Translations under genes and position numbers: made by a program
Assembly: GCF_043555935.1 (NCBI RefSeq)
Contig: NZ_JBIGIB010000004.1
Location: 434,001 to 498,000, forward strand
From: Pelomonas baiyunensis
Lineage (GTDB): Bacteria; Pseudomonadota; Gammaproteobacteria; Burkholderiales; Burkholderiaceae_C
Reading direction: 5' to 3'
DNA: 64,000 bases
The notes under the pieces: model-generated
Told to the model about the DNA's origin: nothing
What the model saw: the letters and a program-made list of their open reading frames with translations, nothing else
Databases searched by the model: none
Shown: in pieces, positions 1-7,565 of the stretch
How positions within the stretch are numbered: the first letter of the stretch is position 1
How the letters are laid out: the number at the start of each line of letters is the position of its first letter

Positions 1-293
1 CGGCCGACGTCGACCCCCTGCTGCCGCCCGGCCTGGTGCTGACGCTGGTGGAGAACGCGATCGAACATGGCATCGAACCCCAGCTGCGCGGCGGCCAGGT
101 GACCGTGACCGCCCGCCGCGACGGTGAGCACGCCGTCATCACCGTGGGCGACGACGGCCCCGGTCTCGCCCCCGGCTGGACGGACGGCGTGGGCCTGTCC
201 AACACCCGCCGCCGCCTGCGCGCCGCCCTGCCCCTGGCCACCCTCACTCTCACCGACACCGCGCCCGGCTGCCGGGCCACGTTGACCGTATGA
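1..293 (+). CDS. Sensor histidine kinase, LytS/AlgZ type (5' end outside window)
   Basis: Only the C-terminal end of the ATP-binding domain is present; the reading frame is open to the window edge, so the gene starts upstream. The N-box reads LVENAIEHG and the G-box region reads VGDDGPGL, both typical of HATPase_c domains of LytS/AlgZ kinases. The stop overlaps the start of the next gene by ATGA, and that gene encodes a LytTR response regulator, so the two form a two-component pair. The signal sensed cannot be told because the sensor part is missing. Confidence 0.85.
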   Translation, partial: ADVDPLLPPGLVLTLVENAIEHGIEPQLRGGQVTVTARRDGEHAVITVGDDGPGLAPGWTDGVGLSNTRRRLRAALPLATLTLTDTAPGCRATLTV

Positions 294-1099
294 CCTCCTC
301 CACCGCCCCCACCCCCATCACCGCCCTGCTGGCCGACGACGAAGAAGCCCCCCGCGAACAACTGCGCGCTGCTCTGGCCCGGCTGTGGCCCGAACTGCAC
401 ATCGTGGCCGCCAGCACCAACGGCGTCGAAGCCTGGGACGACTGCCTGGCCCATGAGCCGGCCATCGCCTTCCTGGACATCCGCATGCCGGGCCTGACCG
501 GGCTGGACGTGGCCCGGCGCCTGTCGGCCCTGGCGGCGCCCCCGCTGATCGTGTTCGTCACGGCGTACAACGACCACGCCCTGGCCGCCTTCGACGCCGG
601 CGCCGTGGACTACGTGCTCAAGCCCGTGGACGACGAGCGCCTGGCGCAGACGCTGACGCGCCTGAAGGCCCAGCTCCAGGCCCGCAACCAACCCGCCACG
701 TCGCAGGCCACCCCGGCTGCGCCTGACATGGCCGCCCTGCAACGCCTGCTGGCCAGCCTGCCTCAGGCCAAGCCCACGCCCCGCCCCATCCAGGCCAGCG
801 TGGGGCGCGAGGTGCAGCTCATCCAGCCCGACGACATCGTGTTCTTCGAGGCCGACCAGCGCTACACCCGCGTGGTGCACCACGGCGGCGATGCCCTCAT
901 CCGCACCCCGCTGCGCGAGCTGCTGGCCCAACTGGACCCCGACCAGTTCTGGCAAATCCACCGCAGCGTGCTGGTGAACAGCCGCTGCATCGCCAAGGCC
1001 GTGCGGGTGGACGAGGGCACGATGGTGGTGACCCTGCGCGGGCGCGACGAGCGGCTGCCCGTGTCGCGCCAGTTCCAGGCACTGTTCAAGGGGCAGTGA
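290..1099 (+). CDS. LytTR-family response regulator (AlgR-like)
   Basis: A 269-residue regulator. The receiver domain (about 10-125) has the acidic pair DD at 16-17, the phosphoacceptor Asp63 in FLDIRMPG and Lys in LKPVD. A Pro/Ala-rich linker leads to a C-terminal LytTR DNA-binding domain (about 165-265) with the FFEADQRYTRV and WQIHRSVLVN segments. The start overlaps the kinase stop by 4 bases, so the genes are translationally coupled. It should bind promoter DNA as a phosphorylated dimer; targets cannot be read from the sequence. Confidence 0.92.
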   Translation: MTSSTAPTPITALLADDEEAPREQLRAALARLWPELHIVAASTNGVEAWDDCLAHEPAIAFLDIRMPGLTGLDVARRLSALAAPPLIVFVTAYNDHALAAFDAGAVDYVLKPVDDERLAQTLTRLKAQLQARNQPATSQATPAAPDMAALQRLLASLPQAKPTPRPIQASVGREVQLIQPDDIVFFEADQRYTRVVHHGGDALIRTPLRELLAQLDPDQFWQIHRSVLVNSRCIAKAVRVDEGTMVVTLRGRDERLPVSRQFQALFKGQ

Positions 1100-1114
1100 C
1101 CCGGGCCGCTCGCC

Positions 1115-1141
1115 TTCAGCCCGCCTTCCGTTCGCCTTCAG
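1115..1141 (+). promoter_or_regulatory. Three 11-bp-phased TTCAG/TTCCG repeats
   Basis: CCTTCAGCCCG, CCTTCCGTTCG and CCTTCAG follow each other with an exact 11-bp period, 120 bp before the carboxypeptidase start. The layout resembles an OmpR-family operator and the TTCAG pairs inside the transposon, but this copy lies in host DNA, so a shared regulator is a guess. Confidence 0.3.
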
Positions 1142-1263
1142 CCCTCGGACAAACCCGGCCCGCGATTCGGGGGTGAAGCCGAACCTGCGCCCGGCGGCCT
1201 TTCACAATGGCCGGCTGCCTGTCCTCCCTAATGTTGGGGAGGCGCCCTGAAGGTTTCGCTGCC

Positions 1264-2982
1264 ATGCCCACCGCCCTGCCCACGCCGCGCTTCGACCACT
1301 TCTACCGCCACGACGAACTCACCGCCCTGCTGTTCGCCTACGCCGAGGCGCGGCCCAACCTGGTGTCGGTGCGCTCCATCGGCAAGAGCTACGAAGGCCG
1401 CGACATCTGGGTGGTGGTGGTCACCAACCTGGCCAGCGGCATGGACATCGACAAGCCGGCCCTCTGGGTGGACGGCAACATCCACGCCGCCGAGCTGACC
1501 GCCAGCACCACCTGCCTGTACTTCCTGCACCAGCTGCTCAGCGCGCATGGCGGCACCGCACCCGAGAGCGCCCAGATCAACCGCCTGCTGGACACCCGCA
1601 CCCTCTACCTGGTGCCGCGCCTGAACCCCGACGGCGCCGAGCTGGCCCTGGCCGACCGGCCGCGCCACATCCGCAGCTCCACCCGCCCCTACCCCTACAC
1701 CGAAGAGCCGGTGGACGGCCTGACGGCAGAAGACATCGACGGCGACGGCCGCATCCTGACCATGCGCGTGCCCGACCCGCACGGCGGCTACAAAAAGCAC
1801 GCCGGCGACCCGCGCCTGATGGTGCCGCGCGAGCCCGGCGAATTCGGCGGCGAGTACTACCGCCTCATCCCCGAGGGTTTCATCAAGAACCACGACGGCC
1901 TGACCGTGAAGGTCAACCCCGACCGTGAAGGGCTGGACCTGAACCGCAACTTCCCCGGCGAATGGCGCCAGGAGTACCAGCAGCTGGGTGCCGGCCCCTA
2001 CCCCACCAGCGAGCCCGAGGTGCGCGCCATGGTGGACTTCATCGTGCAGCACCCCAACATCGGCGCGGCGGTGAGCTTCCACACCCACAGCGGCGTCATC
2101 CTGCGGCCCTGCGGCACCCGCAGCGACAAGGACATGACACCGGAAGACCTGTGGCTCTTCCAGACCTTCTCGGCCCTGGGCGAAAAGCACACCGGCTACC
2201 CCGCGGTCAGCATCTACGAAGACTTCCGCTACCACCCCAAGGAAGTCATCACCGGCACGCAAGACTGGGTGTACGAGCACCTGGGCGCGCTGTTCTGGGT
2301 GGTGGAGCTGTGGTCGCCCAACAAGGAGGCCGGCGTTGAAACCACGAAGTGGATCGACTGGTACCGCCAGCACCCGGTGGAAGACGACCTCAAGCTGCTG
2401 AAGTGGAGCGACGAGCACTGCGGCGGCCAGGCCCATGTGGACTGGAAGCCCTTCCAGCACCCGCAACTCGGCGCCGTGGAAATTGGCGGCTGGGACAAGA
2501 TGAACTACTGGCGCAACCCGCCACCGCACCTGCGCGAGCGCGAGGCCGCGCGCTTCCCGGCCTGGCTCACGCAGATTGCGATGAGCCTGCCCCAACTGGA
2601 ACTCATCCGCACCGAAGTGCGCGCGCTGGGCCCCGACATGTGGCGCGTGCGCATGGCCGTGGGCAACGCCGGCTACCTGCCCGCCTACGTCACGCAACGC
2701 GCGCTGGAACGCAAAACCGTGCGCGGCGTGATGTTCGAGATCCACATGCCCGTGAACGACCCGGCCATCAGCCTCGTCAACGGCAAGGAACGCATCGAAG
2801 GCCCGCAACTGGAAGGCCACGCGCCCAAGCAAAGCCAGCTGGCCTTCCTGTTCAACAAACACCCCACCGGCGACCGCGCCGTGGCCGAATGGGTGGTGCG
2901 CGCCCCAGTGGGCACACGCCTGGCCCTCAGCGCCAGCGCGGAGCGGGCGGGCGTGGTGCGGACGGAGGTGGTGCTGGACTGA
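1264..2982 (+). CDS. M14-family zinc carboxypeptidase
   Basis: A 572-residue metallocarboxypeptidase. Zinc ligands are His74 and Glu77 (NIHAAE) and His273 (SFHTHSG); the catalytic base is Glu348 in VVELWSP. These are the HxxE, H and E signatures of M14 enzymes. The C-terminal part (about 430-572) is probably a beta-rich accessory domain. I chose ATG 1264, which has AAGG upstream, over the in-frame ATG at 1207, whose extra 19 residues look non-coding. No signal peptide is evident, so it may act in the cytoplasm. The gene is monocistronic; the substrate is unknown. Confidence 0.9.
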   Translation: MPTALPTPRFDHFYRHDELTALLFAYAEARPNLVSVRSIGKSYEGRDIWVVVVTNLASGMDIDKPALWVDGNIHAAELTASTTCLYFLHQLLSAHGGTAPESAQINRLLDTRTLYLVPRLNPDGAELALADRPRHIRSSTRPYPYTEEPVDGLTAEDIDGDGRILTMRVPDPHGGYKKHAGDPRLMVPREPGEFGGEYYRLIPEGFIKNHDGLTVKVNPDREGLDLNRNFPGEWRQEYQQLGAGPYPTSEPEVRAMVDFIVQHPNIGAAVSFHTHSGVILRPCGTRSDKDMTPEDLWLFQTFSALGEKHTGYPAVSIYEDFRYHPKEVITGTQDWVYEHLGALFWVVELWSPNKEAGVETTKWIDWYRQHPVEDDLKLLKWSDEHCGGQAHVDWKPFQHPQLGAVEIGGWDKMNYWRNPPPHLREREAARFPAWLTQIAMSLPQLELIRTEVRALGPDMWRVRMAVGNAGYLPAYVTQRALERKTVRGVMFEIHMPVNDPAISLVNGKERIEGPQLEGHAPKQSQLAFLFNKHPTGDRAVAEWVVRAPVGTRLALSASAERAGVVRTEVVLD

Positions 2983-3034
2983 GGGGGCCTGGCTTGGGGC
3001 GATGCTGCCGTGCGAGGGATGCGGGGCGGTCGCC

Positions 3035-3148
3035 TCAGGCGGGCAGCAACCCCTGCTGCCACGCCATCAGCGTCGCAGCCACAAAGCCGTCGTACAGCGG
3101 CTCGATGCAGCGGAAGCTGTAGGGCAGGTCACGACCCGCGCCAAACGA
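3035..3148 (-). pseudogene. C-terminal remnant of a truncated gene
   Basis: The last 37 codons of a minus-strand frame read like real protein (RDLPYSFRCIEPLYDGF then a hydrophobic tail and stop), while the frame upstream of about 3150 turns into low-complexity, non-protein-like sequence. This fits a host gene cut off when the integron patch arrived. I do not recognise the family. Confidence 0.35.
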
Positions 3149-3355
3149 CTGCACGGTGGACGTTGGACGCAGGGTTCTGCGGAGTGCCAAGGCGCGGTGA
3201 AGCGATGGCAGCATGCGCCCTTTTGGGACCGAGAAGACCACCCCAGCGACATGCAACAAAGCCCGGAAAGCGCCTGCAAATTAATGCGGCACGAGTTGAC
3301 CGCCAAATTCCAAAAATTGAAGCCTCAACAAGCACTTTGAGTGCGTGTCGTTCTA

Positions 3356-3416
3356 CGACATTAGGGAGGCAGCACCGATGTTGTGCAGCAGATCCTCTCT
3401 CCATAACAAGTTAGGC
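3356..3416 (+). other. attI-like integron recombination site
   Basis: The segment GGCAGCACCGATGTTGTGCA and the terminal AACAAGTTAGGC match, position for position with few changes, the class 1 integron attI1 site as I remember it (AGCAGCAACGATGTTACGCA then AACAAAGTTAGGC). It ends in the core GTTAGGC (3410-3416), where cassettes join. No integrase is readable on either strand in the 350 bp before it. Confidence 0.65.
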
Positions 3417-3425
3417 AGCGAGAAC

Positions 3426-3881
3426 ATGCGGGTTCTATCTATGGCCTCCATCGGGGCCCTACTAGCACTTCCAACTCCGGCACTTGAAGCCAAATCACCT
3501 TGGCAAACTGGCACCTATGCGCTTTCGGGCGAAAAATGGGATCAAGGAACTCTCACTATTCATGCGCTAGACGCGAAGACCGCAACTTTCAGCATAGCCA
3601 TCGCAAGATGTCGTCGTGACTGTGAAACGGACTCGCCTATGGCAAACGTTGGAAGTGTCGAAGGCGCCACGATGGAAATCTCGGGGAACACTGGGCTATA
3701 CAAAAGCGCGGGTCCGAGCGAAGGCCCTCAAGCTCCTGAACTTGGCATATGCGTCTTGCGATTTTCCAGCCTGACTCGGCGCGCCATCAAGGTTACTCAG
3801 CTGAGCAATTGTTGGTGGTTCGGAAACGGCGTGCACGCCTCCGGCATATACAAGCTTGAGAAAAAGCATGCCCCCAAGTAA
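3426..3881 (+). CDS. Integron cassette 1: small secreted protein, unknown function
   Basis: A 151-residue protein that starts 10 bases after the GTTAGGC core, as cassette genes usually do. Residues 1-22 form a signal peptide (MRVLSMASIGALLALPTPAL) with likely cleavage near EA/KS. The mature part is beta-rich with four cysteines (ARCRRDC, GICVL, SNCWW) that could form disulfides in the periplasm. I do not recognise the family. The stop is 12 bases before the attC core GCCTAAC at 3894, which is the exact complement of the cassette's own 5' core. Codon use is AT-richer than in the flanking host genes. Confidence 0.7.
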   Translation: MRVLSMASIGALLALPTPALEAKSPWQTGTYALSGEKWDQGTLTIHALDAKTATFSIAIARCRRDCETDSPMANVGSVEGATMEISGNTGLYKSAGPSEGPQAPELGICVLRFSSLTRRAIKVTQLSNCWWFGNGVHASGIYKLEKKHAPK

Positions 3882-3909
3882 TTCGCCAAGTCTGCCTAAC
3901 CCTTCTACA

Positions 3910-3920
3910 GGGACTTCCCA
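3910..3920 (+). repeat. Subterminal inverted repeat of the IS (left on plus strand)
   Basis: GGGACTTCCCA; exact inverted copy at 5388-5398. Marks the end that lies behind the recombinase gene. Confidence 0.85.
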
Positions 3921-4226
3921 GTAAATCAACCTGTTCAGTATTGGCTGCTTTCGATAGTCGCCTTTGCTGTTTTCCTCAAGACCTGAGTTCGGGTTCGATG
4001 CAGCACCACAGAGAACAGACTGCACATCGACAGGCGACCTTGTTGCACTCGGGTTTCGGTGCGGGCCCAGATACCAACCGCTCAGCAGGGCTCCATTCGT
4101 TCGCCGCCGTCGCCATCCTGGGCGCGGCACAGGGTTAGTCGAGCTGGCCTGCCGCCGGTCTGACCTGTGAATTGCATCTTCGAACGCACGTCTACGAGCA
4201 AGAACTTGTTGGGTTGTGGATGGGTT
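3921..4226 (-). ncRNA. Candidate bridge RNA of the IS1111-type element
   Basis: This 306-bp non-coding segment follows the recombinase gene, where IS1111-group bridge RNAs are known to be encoded. A target-binding-loop-like fold is visible: outer pairing of 4090-4093 with 4141-4144, an inner hairpin with arms 4106-4114 and 4121-4128, and between them an internal loop. One loop arm holds TTCGTTC (4096-4102), the other GGGTTAG (4132-4138). The attC target reads CTAACCC then TTCGTTC, so the two arms match adjoining halves of the target on opposite strands and cover 14 contiguous bases. The donor-binding loop and the RNA ends were not identified. Confidence 0.6.
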
Positions 4227-5309
4227 TCAGGCCGGCATCACGGCCGGTATCGCCGCCACGTCGCCCGGCTTGACCGACACGTGCTTCGGGTCGAACACGC
4301 GCCCCTTGGCCAGTAGCGCCCAAACGATGCGCGCGTTCTTGTTGGCCAGCGCCACCACGGCCTTCTGCCAACCCACTCGCGCCAGCAACTGCACGAGCCA
4401 CTGCGAGATCTTGTCGCTGCGTTTGTGCGCGGTCATGACGGCGGACTTGGCGCCCTGGATCAGCAGCGTGCGCAGGTAGTCGTCGCCGCGTTTGGTGGTG
4501 CGCCCCAGCACTGTCTTGCCGCCGCTGGAGTTCTGCCGCGGCGCCAGCCCCAGCCACGAACCGAACTGCGCGCCGTTCTTGAACTGCTTGAAGTCACCCA
4601 CGGTGGCCACCAGCGCCGACGCCGTCATCGGACCGATGCCGGCGAGTTGGGCTGCAGCCTTGGCTTGCTCGTCCGAACGGACGTGCGCCGTGATGCGCTC
4701 GTCGCAACTGGCGATGTGGCATTCCAGCTCGATCCAGTGCAACCGGCCCTCCTGCAGTGCCAGGCGGGCGATGCCGGGCAGTTCGTTGCTGGCGTCTTCC
4801 AGCACGTCGGCCAGGCCCAGGCGCAGCGCCTCGGGGCTTTGCGCGAAGACGATGACGAACTCGGTGAGCAGGCCGCAGATGCGGTTGATGCAGGTAGTGC
4901 GGTCTTCTTTGTAGCCCTCGCGCAAGCGGTGGATGGCGAGCAGCGCTTGCTGCGCGGGTGTCTTCACCGGCACGAAGCGCATGTGCGGGCGGCCCGCGGC
5001 CTCGCAGATGGCGGCGGCATCGTTGGCGTCGTTCTTGCCGCCTTTGCCAGCCATGCGGTAGGGCGTGACGAAGTGGCCGGCAACCAAGCGCGCATCCAGG
5101 CCGTAGCCGCGCAGCTTGCGCGCCCAGTGGTGGGCGCCGCCGCAGGCCTCCATGGCGACGAGGCAGCCGGCGGGCAGTTGCACGCACCAGGCGGCGAACC
5201 TGTCGGCGGGCAGGGCCTTGGCGGCCACCACGCGGCCGGTGGCATCAACCGCGTGGACCTGGATCACGCCCTTGGCCAAATCGACCCCGACTCGGGTAAT
5301 CTCGTTCAT
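4227..5309 (-). CDS. IS110-family (IS1111 group) DEDD recombinase
   Basis: A 360-residue recombinase. The N-terminal RuvC-like DEDD domain begins GVDLAKGVIQVHAVD and has KNDANDAAAI around residue 100. The C-terminal Tnp_20 domain (about 215-310) contains LAGIGPMTASALVATVGDF and PRQNSSGGK, where a serine is the expected nucleophile. The length and both domains are normal for the family, so the gene looks intact. It is the only gene of the IS and should catalyse RNA-guided excision and insertion together with the RNA encoded behind it. Confidence 0.93.
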   Translation of the reverse strand: MNEITRVGVDLAKGVIQVHAVDATGRVVAAKALPADRFAAWCVQLPAGCLVAMEACGGAHHWARKLRGYGLDARLVAGHFVTPYRMAGKGGKNDANDAAAICEAAGRPHMRFVPVKTPAQQALLAIHRLREGYKEDRTTCINRICGLLTEFVIVFAQSPEALRLGLADVLEDASNELPGIARLALQEGRLHWIELECHIASCDERITAHVRSDEQAKAAAQLAGIGPMTASALVATVGDFKQFKNGAQFGSWLGLAPRQNSSGGKTVLGRTTKRGDDYLRTLLIQGAKSAVMTAHKRSDKISQWLVQLLARVGWQKAVVALANKNARIVWALLAKGRVFDPKHVSVKPGDVAAIPAVMPA

Positions 5310-5387
5310 GGGCTTCCCCTTTCACATAGCTGCAGATTGACGTTTCGCACCATCAATCTTGGCGCCTCGACGCCGTTGGCCAGAAGG

Positions 5388-5398
5388 TGGGAAGTCCC
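5388..5398 (-). repeat. Subterminal inverted repeat of the IS (right on plus strand)
   Basis: TGGGAAGTCCC, the exact inverse of 3910-3920; it lies 79 bp upstream of the recombinase start. Confidence 0.85.
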
Positions 5399-5533
5399 TT
5401 CGTATTCGTTCAACGCGGACGCCCATGCAGGCCGTGGCTTCGCCATTTTTATGGCCTGCATTGGTACCTTGCGCACTCCGTGCTCCGGCGCCGGTTAACT
5501 AGGGCGTTAAGCCGCGCACGATCTCACTGAGCA

Positions 5534-5890
5534 ATGCACCATAAAGAAAGACCCCCGGCTGAAGAAAAGCAGCGAGGCAACGGGCGCTGGTTCGCAGCCT
5601 CTTTGCTATTTTTTGGGCTGACCGTGATTGCACTCTTTCTTCTTTGGAATGCCGGGCCGTTCGTCTCGAAATTCCCCTCCCCAGAGATGCAGGCGAAGCG
5701 CTGGCACCTACCTGACTGGCTTTGGCTTTCGTCTTTTGCAACCGTCTTACTCGCAACTCCAAGCGCTCTGATTTGTGCCGCAGTCGGCCTTGCAAAAGCG
5801 AAGCAGCGCCGACTGCAATGGCAAATGATCGTCACCCTGGTGGTCGTGTCGGCTCTATTGGCAATCGCTGCGCGCGTGGTTGCCTCGTAG
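5534..5890 (+). CDS. Integron cassette 2: small membrane protein, unknown function
   Basis: A 118-residue protein that starts 21 bases after the GTTAAGC core. Three hydrophobic segments (about 21-41, 62-86 and 95-115) predict an integral inner-membrane protein with a basic N-terminus. I do not recognise the family. Its own attC is not intact: the expected core GCTTAAC appears only as GCTTACA at 5891-5897, and no closing GTTRRRY core follows, so the cassette is probably fixed in place. Confidence 0.6.
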   Translation: MHHKERPPAEEKQRGNGRWFAASLLFFGLTVIALFLLWNAGPFVSKFPSPEMQAKRWHLPDWLWLSSFATVLLATPSALICAAVGLAKAKQRRLQWQMIVTLVVVSALLAIAARVVAS

Positions 5891-5897
5891 GCTTACA

Positions 5898-6271
5898 TCG
5901 TTTTAGCGCGGCTCAGCCACTCCACGAGCCGCCCGCAACATCGAACCATGAGCGGCAGCCTCCAAACGCCAAGTTCGGATCAGCTGGCGACCAGAATCGC
6001 CCCCCAGCGGCGGGCCACCCACGGCCACAAACGCTTGCCACGTGGATGCCCTGGAGCGGCAATTCCGCGCCCCACACGCCCTGACATCTTTTCGCTGTTG
6101 TCACCCACAGCTTCGGGCCTCTGTGCCCTCACACCCCGACAATCGCGCCTGTGACGCCACGGGCATGACGCCGACCCGGCGTTGTGACGACCCTCTCTGG
6201 TGGGTCGCCCGCCGCCCGGCTCCCCCATTGCGCGCCTCGCTGCCGCCCTGTTGAAACCGCACCTCCCGCTG
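5898..6271 (+). other. Intergenic region without a gene
   Basis: I see no credible gene here. A perfect 7-bp inverted repeat, GCGGCTC / GAGCCGC (5917-5941 region), could be a terminator or decayed attC arm. The dacC promoter presumably lies in the second half, but I see no clear -35/-10 pair. Confidence 0.4.
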
Positions 6272-7525
6272 ATGATGTCCCGCCTCCCCACCGCCTCCCT
6301 GCTGTCCGCCGCGCTTGCCGGCGCCTTGATCACCGCGGCCCCCACCGCCGCCCTCAGCGCCCCGCACGGCAAGGCGCGCGCCGCCGCGCACAAGCCGGCC
6401 AAGGCCGCCGCCCCGGCCGAGCAAGCGATGACGACCGATGCCAACGGCCAGTCGGTGCCGGTGCTGGCCAACAAGGCCTGGGTGCTGATGAACTACAACA
6501 CTGGCCAGGTGCTGGCCGCGTCCAACGCGGACGAGCCGCTGCCGCCCGCGTCGCTCACCAAGATGATGACCAGCTACCTGGTCGAGCAGGGGCTCAAGAA
6601 CGGCAAGGTCAAGCCCACCGACCCCGTCACCATGAGCGAGAGCGCCTGGTGCCGGGGCGGCAAGGGCGGTGACAGCTGCATGTTCGTGCCGCTGAACGCG
6701 CAAGCCTCGGTGATGGACATGCTGCGCGGCGTGGTGATTGCCAGCGGCAACGACGCCTCCAAGGCGCTGGCCGAGCACCTGGGCGGCTCGGAGGCCGGCT
6801 TCGTGGCGATGATGAACGCCGAGGCCAAGAAGCTGGGCATGAGCAAGACCCAGTTCGCCAACGCGGCCGGCCTGCCCGACCCGAACAACAAGGCCTCCGC
6901 CCGCGACCTGGCCGTGCTGGCCGCCGCCATCATCCGCAACAGCGCCGAGTACTACCCCATCTACGCCGAGCGCGAGTTCACCTACAACGGCATCAAGCAA
7001 GGCAACCGCAACGCCCTGCTGTACACCGACCCCACGGTGGACGGCCTCAAGACCGGCCACACCGACGAAGCCGGCTACTGCCTGACCGCCTCCGCCAAGC
7101 GCAACGGCATGCGGCTGATCTCGGTGATCATGAACGCCGACAGCAAGCAGGCCCGCGCCGACCAGACCCGCGTGCTCTTCAACTGGGGCTACGCCAACTT
7201 CGAGGAAGCCACGCCCGCCCAGGCCGGCGCCACGCTGGGCAGCGCCAAGGTCACCTACGGCGTGGTGCCCACGGTGAACGCCGGCATCGCCCAGCCCTGG
7301 ACGCTGGTGGTGCCCAAGGGCCAGGCCGCCGGGGTGCAAACCGCCGTCACGCTGAACCCCGCGCTCGAAGCACCCATCGCCAAGGGCGCCGTCATCGGCA
7401 AGATCGTGGCCACGGCCAACGGCAAGCCGCTGGGCGAAGCGCCGGTGGTGGCCCTGGCCGACGTGGAACGCGCCGGCTTCTTCGAGCGCCTGCGCCAGCG
7501 CGTGGTGGGCTGGTTCTCGAAGTAA
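6272..7525 (+). CDS. dacC: D-alanyl-D-alanine carboxypeptidase (PBP5/6 type)
   Basis: A 417-residue periplasmic serine carboxypeptidase that trims the terminal D-Ala from peptidoglycan pentapeptides. A signal peptide (about 1-30, ALSA) precedes a basic Ala-rich stretch. The S11 active-site motifs are SLTK (94-97), SGN (158-160) and KTG (260-262). After about 310 comes the PBP5 C-terminal beta domain, and the end (FFERLRQRVVGWFSK) is an amphipathic membrane anchor. Start at the double ATG 6272/6275 gives the signal peptide at the N-terminus. dacC versus dacA naming is a guess. Confidence 0.9.
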   Translation: MMSRLPTASLLSAALAGALITAAPTAALSAPHGKARAAAHKPAKAAAPAEQAMTTDANGQSVPVLANKAWVLMNYNTGQVLAASNADEPLPPASLTKMMTSYLVEQGLKNGKVKPTDPVTMSESAWCRGGKGGDSCMFVPLNAQASVMDMLRGVVIASGNDASKALAEHLGGSEAGFVAMMNAEAKKLGMSKTQFANAAGLPDPNNKASARDLAVLAAAIIRNSAEYYPIYAEREFTYNGIKQGNRNALLYTDPTVDGLKTGHTDEAGYCLTASAKRNGMRLISVIMNADSKQARADQTRVLFNWGYANFEEATPAQAGATLGSAKVTYGVVPTVNAGIAQPWTLVVPKGQAAGVQTAVTLNPALEAPIAKGAVIGKIVATANGKPLGEAPVVALADVERAGFFERLRQRVVGWFSK

Positions 7526-7548
7526 GCGCGGAGACGGGTTCCCCCGCC

Positions 7549-7565
7549 AAAGGCGTCACGACGCC
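7549..7565. terminator. Shared terminator between dacC and rlmJ
   Basis: AAAGGCGTC and GACGCCTTT form a tight hairpin with A and T runs on its two sides, so it could end both converging transcripts. It overlaps the last codons of rlmJ. Confidence 0.5.

Larger units (their letters stand above)
3906..5404 (-). mobile_element. IS1111-type element of the IS110 family inserted in attC
   Basis: About 1.5 kb bounded by subterminal inverted repeats GGGACTTCCCA (3910-3920) and TGGGAAGTCCC (5388-5398), with a few extra bases outside each, as known for the IS1111 subgroup. It encodes one DEDD recombinase on the minus strand and has a long non-coding end behind that gene. There is no clear target duplication; TTC occurs at both edges, so the outer limits are uncertain by about 3 bases. 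Members known as IS1111-attC specifically enter integron attC sites, which is what is seen here. Confidence 0.85.
3894..5512 (+). other. attC site of cassette 1, split by an IS
   Basis: The left piece is 3894-3905 (GCCTAACCCTTC) and the right piece about 5405-5512. The right piece has the L'' box TTCAACGCGGACGCC, an internal hairpin with arms ATGCAGGCC (5424-5432) and GGCCTGCAT (5453-5461), the L' box GGCGCCGGTTAACT and the core GTTAAGC (5506-5512). Joined without the IS, the site reads like a normal attC (GCCTAACCCTTCGTTCAACG and onward). Confidence 0.75.

Noticed and set aside
1228..2862. A 544-codon open frame on the minus strand opposite the M14 gene
   Set aside because: The plus-strand frame has complete zinc-peptidase motifs; the antisense frame is open only because third positions are G or C.
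3067..3306. Possible integrase gene upstream of the attI-like site
   Set aside because: Neither strand shows tyrosine-recombinase motifs; the frames are short and do not resemble IntI.
5891..5945. Second attC behind cassette 2
   Set aside because: Only a degenerate GCTTACA core and one short hairpin are present; no L boxes and no closing GTTRRRY core.
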